This document shows, piece after piece, positions 7,280 through 15,401 of a stretch of 44,638 nt of DNA. Each line of letters opens with the position of its first letter. The first letter of the stretch is position 1. This stretch comes from a virus, in IMG/VR virus record IMGVR_UViG_3300020020_000075, positions 1 to 44,638 of that record. The stretch is one strand, 5' to 3'. Made by a program: the position numbers and the translations under genes. Under the pieces are notes generated by a model that did not search any database, was not told the origin of the DNA, and saw nothing but the letters and a program-made list of their open reading frames with translations.

Positions 7280-9031
7280 TTGACGTTATCGAATACCGCT
7301 ACTCCACGTTACTATGCTGAATTTAGAGATCGAGTCATTCGAGGAGAGATTCCAGTCAATGCGCAAATCTCTGATGAGATGAACCGCATTAATGAACTGA
7401 TTGAGAATCCAAACATCTGGTATGACGACCAGGCCACCGAAGGTTTTATCAAATACTGTGAGAACGAACTCACGCTAACCGATGGCAGCGATCTTTTTCT
7501 TCTTGACACCTTCAAGGTATGGGCCGAACAGATCTTCTGCTGGTACTACTTCGTTGAACGTAGTGTCTACCAACCCGGTGAAGCAGGGGAACGTGGGCAC
7601 TACATCACGAAGCTCATCAAGAAGAGACTCACAACCAAACAGTATCTGATTGTTGCACGAGGTGCTGCGAAGTCGATGTATGCATACTGCTTACATTCGT
7701 ACTTCCTTAACGTCGATACCTCAACGACCCACCAGATCACAACTGCCCCAACGATGAAACAGGCCGAAGAGGTGATGTCACCTTTCCGAACTGCCATCAC
7801 TAGGGCCAGAGGACCACTGTTCAAGTTCCTGACAGAGGGTTCTCTACAGAACACGACAGGTAATAGAGCCAATCGTGTCAAACTAGCATCGACCAAGAAG
7901 GGGATTGAGAACTTCCTGACTGGGTCTTTGCTAGAAATTCGCCCAATGACCATCAACAAACTGCAGGGTCTTCGTCCGAAGATCTCTACTGTTGACGAAT
8001 GGTTGTCTGGAGACATCAGAGAAGACGTTGTCGGTGCCATCGAACAGGGTGCTTCCAAGATGGAAGACTATTTGATCGTCGCAATCAGTTCTGAAGGTAC
8101 TGTTCGAAACGGTTCCGGCGACACCATCAAAATGGAACTCGCAACCATCCTTAAGGGAGACTACCAAGCTCCTCACATTTCGATCTGGCACTACAAACTC
8201 GATGACATTGAGGAAGTTGCCTATCCCGAGACGTGGTTGAAGGCAAATCCGAACCTCGGAAAGACGGTGACGTATGATACGTACCACTTGGACGTGGAAC
8301 GTGCGGAGAAAGCTCCGGCTGCTCGTAACGACATTCTGGCAAAGCGGTTCGGTATCCCTATGGAGGGTTATACTTACTTCTTTACCTACGAGGAAACGAT
8401 TCCACACCGCCGAGCCGGCTTCCAAGGGATGCCTTGTGCCCTCGGTGCCGACCTTTCTCAAGGTGATGACTTCTGTGCATTCACTTTTATGTTCCCTATG
8501 CCTTCTCGTGACTACCAATTCGGTATCAAGACTCGAAGCTACATCACAGAGCTGACCCTTCACAAACTTCCTGCCGCAATGCGGTTCAAGTACGATCAGT
8601 TCATCAGTGAGAACAGTCTTCAGGTATTAGCTGGAACAGTGCTTGACATGATGGAAGTTTACGACGACCTCGAAGCGTTCATCGACTACAATGAGTATGA
8701 CGTTCGATGTTTCGGCTTCGACCCATACAACGCCAAAGAGTTTGTCGCCAGATGGGAGATGGAAAACGGACCATATGCAATTGAGAAAGTCATTCAGGGG
8801 GCAAGAACCGAGTCAGTACCTCTCGGGGAACTGAAGATTCTTGCTGCTGAAAGAAAACTCATCTTCGACCAAGCACTCATGTCGTTTGCTATGGGCAACG
8901 CCGTAACTTTGGAGGACACAAATGGTAACAGGAAGCTTCTAAAGATACGAGTAGACGAAAAGATCGACAACGTCTCGGCCATGATGGACGCATACGTTGC
9001 TTACAAAGCTAACAAGGAGGCGTTCGAATGA
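7280..9031 (+). CDS. terL: Terminase large subunit
   Basis: 583 aa from a TTG start supported by GAGGAGG 8 bases upstream. The ATPase domain has a Walker A variant VARGAAKS (residues 125-132) and Walker B STVDEW (D239, E240). The C-terminal RNase H-like nuclease has LGADLSQGDD (D391), FGFDPYNA (D481) and KIDNVSAMMDAY (D563), the usual three acidic positions. Length is normal for this family. It packages DNA through the portal, with the small subunit and HNH protein encoded upstream. Followed by the portal after 35 bases. Confidence 0.93.
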   Translation: MTLSNTATPRYYAEFRDRVIRGEIPVNAQISDEMNRINELIENPNIWYDDQATEGFIKYCENELTLTDGSDLFLLDTFKVWAEQIFCWYYFVERSVYQPGEAGERGHYITKLIKKRLTTKQYLIVARGAAKSMYAYCLHSYFLNVDTSTTHQITTAPTMKQAEEVMSPFRTAITRARGPLFKFLTEGSLQNTTGNRANRVKLASTKKGIENFLTGSLLEIRPMTINKLQGLRPKISTVDEWLSGDIREDVVGAIEQGASKMEDYLIVAISSEGTVRNGSGDTIKMELATILKGDYQAPHISIWHYKLDDIEEVAYPETWLKANPNLGKTVTYDTYHLDVERAEKAPAARNDILAKRFGIPMEGYTYFFTYEETIPHRRAGFQGMPCALGADLSQGDDFCAFTFMFPMPSRDYQFGIKTRSYITELTLHKLPAAMRFKYDQFISENSLQVLAGTVLDMMEVYDDLEAFIDYNEYDVRCFGFDPYNAKEFVARWEMENGPYAIEKVIQGARTESVPLGELKILAAERKLIFDQALMSFAMGNAVTLEDTNGNRKLLKIRVDEKIDNVSAMMDAYVAYKANKEAFE

Positions 9032-9066
9032 CGGGCCACCATTTGAAAAGGAGGGGGTGATGACCA

Positions 9067-10308
9067 TTGGCAATTCTAGATAAATTGCGAAGAGCTTGGA
9101 GTGTATTCTCCAATCAAGAGCTCCTAGTTACTAATAGTGATCTTGGCCCCTCAAGTAGTCGTCGAACTGATCGCTCTCATGGTCGTTCTTACATCAACGA
9201 CAAGACGATTGTAACTTCGGTTTACAACCGTATTGCTTTGGATGTGAGTGGTGTGCTCATCAAGCACGTCAAGCTCGACGAGAAGGGTCGATATGCCTCT
9301 GATGCGCAAAGCAAGATGAACGATTGTTTCACTCTAGAGACAAACATCGATCAGGCTCCTAGTGCTTTCCGTCAAGACATCGCTATGACCATGTTTGACA
9401 AGGGTGTGGCTGCTGTAGTTCCAATTCTTCACGAACGTGACGTCTTGGCTTTGCACATCACTGATGTTTCTCTCATGCGTGTAGGCGACATCATTCAGTA
9501 TTACCCACGACACGTTCGAGTTAGTGTTTGGGATGAGAATGAAGGCAGACGCCGAGAGATTACATATCCGAAACGGTTCGTGGCTATTGTCGAGAATCCC
9601 TTGGCCGCAGTCATGAACGAACCGAACTCAACTATGCAACGTCTTATCTCGAAGCTTGGTCTTCTTGACACTGTAGACACCGCATTGAGTTCTGGCAAAC
9701 TTGATCTCATCATCCAACTCCCCTACACGGTTAGGTCTGAAACCCGAAAGAATCAGGCTGACAAGCGTAGAGATGAGATTGAGGCGCAACTAGTTGGGAG
9801 TAAGTATGGGATCGCCTATGCTGACGCTACCGAGAAGATCACACAACTCAATCGCCCTGCCGAGAATCACCTTCTTAAGCAAGTCGAGTATTTGGTGGAG
9901 ATGCTTTATGGACAACTCGGTATTACCCCCGAAGTAATGAATGGTACTGCAAGCGAAGCCACCATGATCAACTACTACGAGCGGACTATCTATCCGATCG
10001 TCAAGGCTATCGTTGAAGCTATGCGTCGAACTTTCCTTGGTAAGCCAGGATTGACTCGAAGGGAAGACATTCGTTACTTCAGAGAACCATTTAAGTTTGT
10101 ACCACTTAGTCAGATCGCTGAGATTGTTGATAAGTTCAAGCGAAACGAAGTGATGTCGTCAAATGAGATTAGAGATGCTCTTGGTCTTCCTCCATCGGAA
10201 GAGCCGACGGCAGACAAGCTAGCTAATCCGAACATGCCACAATCCACAAGTCCACCACCAACTTCAGGAGTTCAGAATTCTGAAAGGAACAGTCAAAATG
10301 AAAGCTGA
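9067..10308 (+). CDS. Portal protein (HK97 type)
   Basis: 413 aa, TTG start. An ATG at 9060 gives only 7 codons, so TTG at 9067 is the first usable start after AAGGAGGGGG. The C-terminal half has LYGQLGITPEVMNGTASEATMINYYERTI split over residues ~280-310 and a late FKRNEVMSSNEIRDALGLPP segment, both characteristic of portal proteins in HK97-like phages. The last ~25 residues are Pro/Ser/Asn-rich and disordered. It overlaps the next gene by 11 bases. It forms the dodecameric DNA channel at the capsid vertex. Confidence 0.9.
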   Translation: MAILDKLRRAWSVFSNQELLVTNSDLGPSSSRRTDRSHGRSYINDKTIVTSVYNRIALDVSGVLIKHVKLDEKGRYASDAQSKMNDCFTLETNIDQAPSAFRQDIAMTMFDKGVAAVVPILHERDVLALHITDVSLMRVGDIIQYYPRHVRVSVWDENEGRRREITYPKRFVAIVENPLAAVMNEPNSTMQRLISKLGLLDTVDTALSSGKLDLIIQLPYTVRSETRKNQADKRRDEIEAQLVGSKYGIAYADATEKITQLNRPAENHLLKQVEYLVEMLYGQLGITPEVMNGTASEATMINYYERTIYPIVKAIVEAMRRTFLGKPGLTRREDIRYFREPFKFVPLSQIAEIVDKFKRNEVMSSNEIRDALGLPPSEEPTADKLANPNMPQSTSPPPTSGVQNSERNSQNES

Positions 10309-12244
10309 TTTCAGCGGTTACGCCACTAAGGCGGGGCTGAGGTGTCTCGATGGGGTAACAATCATGCCCGGTGCATTTGCGCATCAGGATCAAATGACTG
10401 TTCCTCTCGTGTATATGCACGGACACACCGATGTAGAGAATATTCTCGGCCACGCGCTTCTTACCAATCGTCCAGATGGCGTTTGGGTGGATGCTTTCTT
10501 CAACAAGACGAAGAAGGCCGTTCACGCCAAGGAAGCGGTTACCAACAAGGACATCAAGGCCTTGTCTATTTGGGCTAATAATCTGCAAAAGCAAGGGCAA
10601 AACGTCGTTCACGGTATCATTCGTGAAGTCAGCCTTGTGCTTGCAGGTGCCAACCCTGGCGCACTCATCGATCCAGTTTCTATTCGTCACAGCGACGGAT
10701 CTACGACTGAGCTCGATGACGATGTGATTATCCATACTGGCGAAGAGATTCAAGTCGATTCGGAACTTGAACATGCCGGTACTGACAATGGAGATGACGA
10801 CGAAACCGGTGGGGCAACCCTCGAAGATGTCTATGACTCCTTTACCGAAGTCCAAAAGGACGTTGTTCATTTCATGATTGGCGAAGCGGTGCAAGAAGCC
10901 ACCGCAGGATCAGTCGGACACGCCGATACAACCACCGATTCAACTGATCAAAACCAGGAAGGTACTCAAGTGACGCACAATGTTTTCGAAAGCCAGGAAG
11001 ATGTGACCACCGGTCACGTTCTTACTCACGACGCCATGAAGGGCATCTTGGAGCAGGCCTCAGCGCTTGGATCTCTCAAGGCTGCCATGGACGGGTATGC
11101 GCTTCAGCACGGAATCGATGATATCGAGACCTTGTTCCCAGAAGCAGTTGCCATCGACGGTAACACGCCGGCATGGATCACTCGCCGCATGGAGTGGGTG
11201 TCTGGGTTCTTGAACGATACCCGGAAGGTCCCGTTTGCCAAGATCAAGTCGCATTTCGCTGACTTGACGATGGATCAGGCTCGTGCCAAGGGTTATATCA
11301 AGGGTAACCTGAAGAAGGAACAATTCTTCGCTACCTCGAGGCGTGAAACCGGCCCCAAGACCGTCTACAAGAAGCAGAAGCTGGATCGTGACGATATTCT
11401 CGACATCACCGATTTCGATGTTGTCGCATGGATTCGTCAGGAAATGCAGTTCATGCTCAAAGAAGAGGTCGCTCGTGCGGCTCTGGTTGGCGACGGTCGT
11501 GAAGTCGACGACGAAGACAAGATTGACGAAGACAAGATTCGCCCCATCGCTACTGATGACGAGTTCTATGTCGAGACTCTCTATGTCAACGTTGGCGATT
11601 CGAACTCGTCTTACAACGAGATCATCGATGCGGTCATCCTGAACCGGTACAAGTACAAGGGTACTGGAACGCCGAACTTCTACACTACGGAACTTCACAT
11701 CGGCAAGTTCCTCACACTTCGTGAGGAGGACACCGGAAAGCGTATGTATCGTACTCTGGCTGATGTCGCTGCTGAACTTCGTGTTGCAGAGATCATTGCT
11801 GTTGAGGTCATGGAAGATGAGTCCGACATTGTCGGCATTATCGTCAACCCGGCCGACTACACGTTCGGTGCAACTCGTGGCGGAGAAGTCACGAACTTCG
11901 ATGACTTTGACATCGACTACAACCAGTACAAGTATCTGGCGGAGACCCGAGTTTCTGGAGCGCTTACGCTTCCGAAGTCGGCTTTGGTCATCCGTTCGGT
12001 TGCGTCTGATGCCGCTTTGGTTACGCCTGCGGCTCCGACCTTCGATCCTGAGACTGGTGCACTTACCATCGTGAACACGGCGGGTGTGGTCTACAAGCAT
12101 GGTGTTACCACGGTCAACGCTGGTGGTTCGCCGTACACGGTTGATCCGGGAGACACCTGGGTCATCGACGCTACCCCTGCTTCGGCGAGCTACTACTTCG
12201 CTACTAGCTCGGACGATCAGTGGAGCTTCACGGCTGACGCATGA
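10298..12244 (+). CDS. Fused capsid maturation protease and major capsid protein
   Basis: 648 aa in one frame. Residues ~1-130 are an S78-like prohead protease: VYMHGHTD gives the likely catalytic His (H41 or H43), and IREVSLVLAGANPGA gives Ser112. An acidic, low-complexity linker (EHAGTDNGDDDE, then Thr/Asp-rich to ~230) acts like a scaffold delta domain. Residues ~245-585 are an HK97-fold capsid protein (ITRRMEWVSGFLND, GYIKGNLKKEQFF, YKYKGTGTPNFYTT). The last ~60 residues (APTFDPETGALTI onward) are an added beta domain. The capsid part is GC-richer than neighbours (60% in the 60 bases from 11461). Confidence 0.9.
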   Translation: MKADFSGYATKAGLRCLDGVTIMPGAFAHQDQMTVPLVYMHGHTDVENILGHALLTNRPDGVWVDAFFNKTKKAVHAKEAVTNKDIKALSIWANNLQKQGQNVVHGIIREVSLVLAGANPGALIDPVSIRHSDGSTTELDDDVIIHTGEEIQVDSELEHAGTDNGDDDETGGATLEDVYDSFTEVQKDVVHFMIGEAVQEATAGSVGHADTTTDSTDQNQEGTQVTHNVFESQEDVTTGHVLTHDAMKGILEQASALGSLKAAMDGYALQHGIDDIETLFPEAVAIDGNTPAWITRRMEWVSGFLNDTRKVPFAKIKSHFADLTMDQARAKGYIKGNLKKEQFFATSRRETGPKTVYKKQKLDRDDILDITDFDVVAWIRQEMQFMLKEEVARAALVGDGREVDDEDKIDEDKIRPIATDDEFYVETLYVNVGDSNSSYNEIIDAVILNRYKYKGTGTPNFYTTELHIGKFLTLREEDTGKRMYRTLADVAAELRVAEIIAVEVMEDESDIVGIIVNPADYTFGATRGGEVTNFDDFDIDYNQYKYLAETRVSGALTLPKSALVIRSVASDAALVTPAAPTFDPETGALTIVNTAGVVYKHGVTTVNAGGSPYTVDPGDTWVIDATPASASYYFATSSDDQWSFTADA

Positions 12245-12258
12245 CCTAAGGAGTTCTG

Positions 12259-12585
12259 ATGCGATTCTACGGAAACGTCGGTTATGGAGAATCTGTAGAA
12301 TCTCCCTCGGGGTCTGGTGTTTGGAAGATGGTGGTCACAGAACTGCCATATTACGGAGATGTTCTTCGAAACACCAGACAACTCGAGAACGGCGAAGGCC
12401 TCAACAAGGATATTACTGTCAGTAATTCGATCAGTATCCTTGCTGATGATCATGCCACAGAACACTTCTTTGCCATCAAGTATGTTGTGTGGGAAGGGGT
12501 TCGTTGGACAGTGACCAAAGTCGAAGTTCAACGGCCCCGTCTCATACTTAGTCTTGGGAGTGTTTACAATGGCCCCACGCCTTGA
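12259..12585 (+). CDS. Head closure / head-tail joining protein
   Basis: 108 aa, beta-rich. It opens MRFYGNVGYGES and has VVTELPYYGDVLRN, LNKDITVSNSISI and VWEGVRWTVTKVEVQRPRL, a pattern recurrent in head-closure (stopper) proteins that follow capsid genes. AAGGAG precedes the start. Position directly after the capsid gene and before the tail completion gene agrees with this role. Overlaps the next gene by 17 bases. Confidence 0.68.
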   Translation: MRFYGNVGYGESVESPSGSGVWKMVVTELPYYGDVLRNTRQLENGEGLNKDITVSNSISILADDHATEHFFAIKYVVWEGVRWTVTKVEVQRPRLILSLGSVYNGPTP

Positions 12586-12868
12586 GCTTCAGACTCTTCT
12601 AGAAACGTTGTGCGACAACGTATATTTTCAAACACCAGAATCCATGAGGTTGGTATATCCTTGTATCATCTACAAGAGAGATTGGGCACTTACCAACTTT
12701 GCGGAGAATCTACCGTACAAAATCGTCAGGCGATACCAAGTGACGGTAGTCGATCAAGATCCAGACAGCGATATTCCTCAAGCCGTTGCGGAACTTCCTA
12801 TGTGTATTTTCGATCGACACTATACGGCTGATGACCTCAACCACGATGTTTACAAACTTTTCTTCTAA
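12569..12868 (+). CDS. Tail completion / tail terminator-like protein
   Basis: 99 aa from the ATG at 12569; a TTG at 12554 is possible but the weak GGGAG site favours 12569. The sequence LQTLLETLCDNVYFQTPESM followed by YPCIIYKRD and VRRYQVTVVDQDPDSD fits small alpha/beta tail terminator proteins, where a mid-chain Y-P-x-I-x-Y motif is common. It lies between head closure and major tail protein, the usual place for the protein that stops tail growth. Confidence 0.62.
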   Translation: MAPRLELQTLLETLCDNVYFQTPESMRLVYPCIIYKRDWALTNFAENLPYKIVRRYQVTVVDQDPDSDIPQAVAELPMCIFDRHYTADDLNHDVYKLFF

Positions 12869-12880
12869 GGAGAAATACAA

Positions 12881-13792
12881 ATGACTGCACTCACTTGGGA
12901 CGGCACCGGCGAAAAGATCTACGAAACAGGCGTAGATCACGGGGTCCTCTACATGCCAAACGAAGCTGGTGTCTATGACAACGGTGTTGCTTGGAACGGT
13001 CTTGTTACCGTTACCGAGTCACCGACAGGCGCCGAAGCCAACAAGACTTACGCTGATAACATCGTCTACGGAAACCTGGTTTCTGCAGAGGAGTTCGGTG
13101 CAACGATTGAGGCTTACACCTATCCGGATGAATTCGGTGCCTACGATGGTACCGAGATGCCCACCCCTGGTGTGGTTATCGGTCAGCAGTTCCGTCGGGC
13201 CTTTGGTCTGTCGTACCGCACGCTGAAGGGTAACGATGTCGAGGGTACGGCCTTCGGATACAAGCTCCATCTCGTCTACGGTCTCACCGCTGCACCTTCT
13301 GAGAAGGCTTACAGCACTGTGAACGACTCGCCTGAGATGATCACATTCAGCTGGGAGGTCAGCTCGGTCCCGACCAACGTTACCGATCTCCGACCCACCT
13401 CAGTCATTACCATTGACTCCACCGAGGTTGACGCCGATCAGTTGGCAGCACTCGAAGAGCTCCTCTACGGGACCATCAGCACCGATCCGTCGTTGCCGAC
13501 CCCCGATGAGGTCATTGCCATCTTCGAGGGTGCCGCTACGGCCTCCAACGTTGTTGTCGCTGGCGCTGTTGACGCGGTTGCCATCTCCGGTACGACCACG
13601 AACGTTCTGTTCACGGTCGAGGCTTGGGACGGCGACGAGTACAACGTTGTTGTCGGTGGCGATGGTGTCAACGAAGCAGCTGCGGAAGCACTCGTGCTTT
13701 CCAACGGTGTGCACAGGGTTTCGCTGTCTGCGGCTCCGGGCTTCTATGTTCCGCCCGCTCAGACGACGCCTTTTGTTGTCATCGTAACCTGA
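12881..13792 (+). CDS. Major tail (tube) protein
   Basis: 303 aa. Residues ~1-200 form the tube domain: MTALTWDGTGEKIYETGVDHG, VAWNGLVTVTESPTG, a TYPDEFGAYDG segment and FGLSYRTLKGND, then FSWEVSSVP. Residues ~215-303 are an extra Ig-like domain (EGAATASNVVVAGAV, YNVVVGGDGVN, VHRVSLSA) that would decorate the tube surface. It is preceded by AAGGAG and is GC-rich like the capsid gene, in keeping with high expression. A shorter paralog lies at 14363. Confidence 0.88.
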   Translation: MTALTWDGTGEKIYETGVDHGVLYMPNEAGVYDNGVAWNGLVTVTESPTGAEANKTYADNIVYGNLVSAEEFGATIEAYTYPDEFGAYDGTEMPTPGVVIGQQFRRAFGLSYRTLKGNDVEGTAFGYKLHLVYGLTAAPSEKAYSTVNDSPEMITFSWEVSSVPTNVTDLRPTSVITIDSTEVDADQLAALEELLYGTISTDPSLPTPDEVIAIFEGAATASNVVVAGAVDAVAISGTTTNVLFTVEAWDGDEYNVVVGGDGVNEAAAEALVLSNGVHRVSLSAAPGFYVPPAQTTPFVVIVT

Positions 13793-13811
13793 TAGACAAG
13801 GAGACCAGAGA

Positions 13812-14354
13812 ATGCTCACTATTAACGTTTCTGGTAAAGAGATGTTCGACGAAAGCACTAGTAAGTTCGTGAAGCAAGACGTCACAACTTTAGAGCTCGA
13901 GCATTCTCTGGTCTCACTGTCAAAATGGGAGTCAAAGTATGAGGTTCCGTTTTTGTCTTCTGGGGAAAAGACTTCGGAACAGATTCTAACCTACATTCAA
14001 TTCATGATAATTTCCCCGGGGGTAACTCCCGAAATACTTTCCAAACTTAGCCAAGAGAATCTAAGCGAGATCAACGACTACATTGAGTCGAAACAATCTG
14101 CGACTACGTTTGGAGCGATGCCAGAACGCAAAGGCAGAGGTGAAACTATCACTGCCGAACTCATCTACTATTGGATGGTGGCGTTCAACATTCCATTCGA
14201 ATGTCAATACTGGCATCTGAATCGACTCTTCTCTTTGGTCAGGATCTGCAACGTGAAGCAAGAGAAGCCGAAGAAGATGTCGAGAAGTGAAGTTGCAGCT
14301 CGCAACAGAGAATTGAATGCACAAAGAAAACAGCAACTCGGAACTAAGGGATAG
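13812..14354 (+). CDS. Tail assembly chaperone, single-frame G/T type
   Basis: 180 aa. The N-terminal ~120 residues (LTINVSGKEMFDE, LELEHSLVSLSKWESKYEVP, TSEQILTYIQFMI) resemble the gpG-like chaperone part. The C-terminal part (ITAELIYYWMVAFNIPFECQYWHLN, read in pieces) resembles the gpT-like extension, ending in a basic, charged tail. Many phages join these parts by ribosomal frameshift; here both lie in one open frame and I see no need for slippage. It sits between two tail-tube paralogs rather than directly before the tape measure. Confidence 0.7.
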   Translation: MLTINVSGKEMFDESTSKFVKQDVTTLELEHSLVSLSKWESKYEVPFLSSGEKTSEQILTYIQFMIISPGVTPEILSKLSQENLSEINDYIESKQSATTFGAMPERKGRGETITAELIYYWMVAFNIPFECQYWHLNRLFSLVRICNVKQEKPKKMSRSEVAARNRELNAQRKQQLGTKG

Positions 14355-14362
14355 GAGGAACC

Positions 14363-15007
14363 ATGACTACTCTTGTATGGGATGACGTTGGCGATAAGCT
14401 CTACGAAAGTGGCGTTGAAAGAGGGGTTCTCTATCTCACCGATGGGACCGGGATTGCTTGGAACGGTTTGATCAAGGTAGAAGAGCGCTTCACTGGTGCT
14501 CAGGTCACACCATTCTATTGGGATGGGGTCAAGTACAACGAGATTGTATCCGTGTCAGATTTCTCTGCCTTGGTCAGAGCGTACACCTATCCCGACGAGT
14601 TCTTGGAGTTCGAAGGAATTCAGGAGATCGACAATGGGCTATTCGCAGGAAGTCAGCCGTTCAAATCGTTTGGGCTCTCGTATCGCACTAGAATTGGTAA
14701 TGATCTTGATTCTCAGCTCGGATATAAGATTCATATTCTGGCTCACTTGAACGCGATTCCCTCGAACATCAGTTACGAAACTAATAACCCAGACATCAAC
14801 GGTATCGAATTCGAATGGACAGTTACCGCAATTCCTTCTCGAATTCCAGGATACCGCCCAACAGCGCATCTTATATTTGACACCACGAAGTCGAGCGAGG
14901 AATTCATTACAGAGTTGGAAGCAATTCTGTATGGCGACGAAGTAATGGAAGCGCATCTACCTTCGTTCGAATCTCTTGTGGGTCTAGCAGAGAGTTGGGC
15001 GCCGTAA
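14363..15007 (+). CDS. Second major tail protein paralog
   Basis: 214 aa. Aligned by eye with the major tail protein at 12881: MTTLVWDDVGDKLYESGVERG, IAWNGLIKVEERFTG, YTYPDEFLEFEG, FGLSYRTRIGND and EFEWTVTAIPSR all have counterparts in the same order. It lacks the C-terminal Ig-like decoration domain. It may form a different ring, such as a tube-to-tip adaptor, or be an alternative tube subunit. GGAGGAACC precedes the ATG. Confidence 0.78.
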   Translation: MTTLVWDDVGDKLYESGVERGVLYLTDGTGIAWNGLIKVEERFTGAQVTPFYWDGVKYNEIVSVSDFSALVRAYTYPDEFLEFEGIQEIDNGLFAGSQPFKSFGLSYRTRIGNDLDSQLGYKIHILAHLNAIPSNISYETNNPDINGIEFEWTVTAIPSRIPGYRPTAHLIFDTTKSSEEFITELEAILYGDEVMEAHLPSFESLVGLAESWAP

Positions 15008-15017
15008 GGAGTTTCCC

Positions 15018-15401
15018 ATGCATGTCACTAGTTCTGGGTCGTTCAAGAAATCAGATGCGTTTCTTAGACGTATGAAAGATTTCACTAGCCGCATAGATCG
15101 ATTTCAATCGCTAGACAAATATGGCATGCGTGGTGTTGATGCTTTGTCCGCCGCCACACCAATCGATACGTCTGAAACGTCTAAGCAATGGGGCTATACA
15201 GTTTCTAGAGACAAAACTGGTCTCACCATCGAGTGGTACAACAACAATGTCGAAGATGGTAGACAGATCGCGATTCTTATTCAGTATGGACATGCCACCG
15301 GAACTGGTGGTTATGTAGTTGGCAGAGATTACATCAATCCTGCGATTCAACCTATATTTGACGAAATCCTCGACGACCTTTGGAAGCAGGTGAGAAAATG
15401 A
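15018..15401 (+). CDS. HK97 gp10-like neck / tail completion protein, displaced
   Basis: 127 aa. ATPIDTSETSKQWGYTVSRD and ILIQYGHATGTGGYVVGRDY (residues ~51-105), then INPAIQPIFDEIL, match the HK97-gp10-like family that sits at the head-tail interface. Its usual place is between head closure and tail terminator. Here it is moved to just before the tape measure, behind the second tube paralog. Overlaps the tape measure start by 4 bases. Confidence 0.75.
   Translation: MHVTSSGSFKKSDAFLRRMKDFTSRIDRFQSLDKYGMRGVDALSAATPIDTSETSKQWGYTVSRDKTGLTIEWYNNNVEDGRQIAILIQYGHATGTGGYVVGRDYINPAIQPIFDEILDDLWKQVRK

Noticed and set aside
9060-9083. ATG at 9060 as the portal start
   Set aside because: It reaches a stop after 7 codons; TTG at 9067 opens the long frame.
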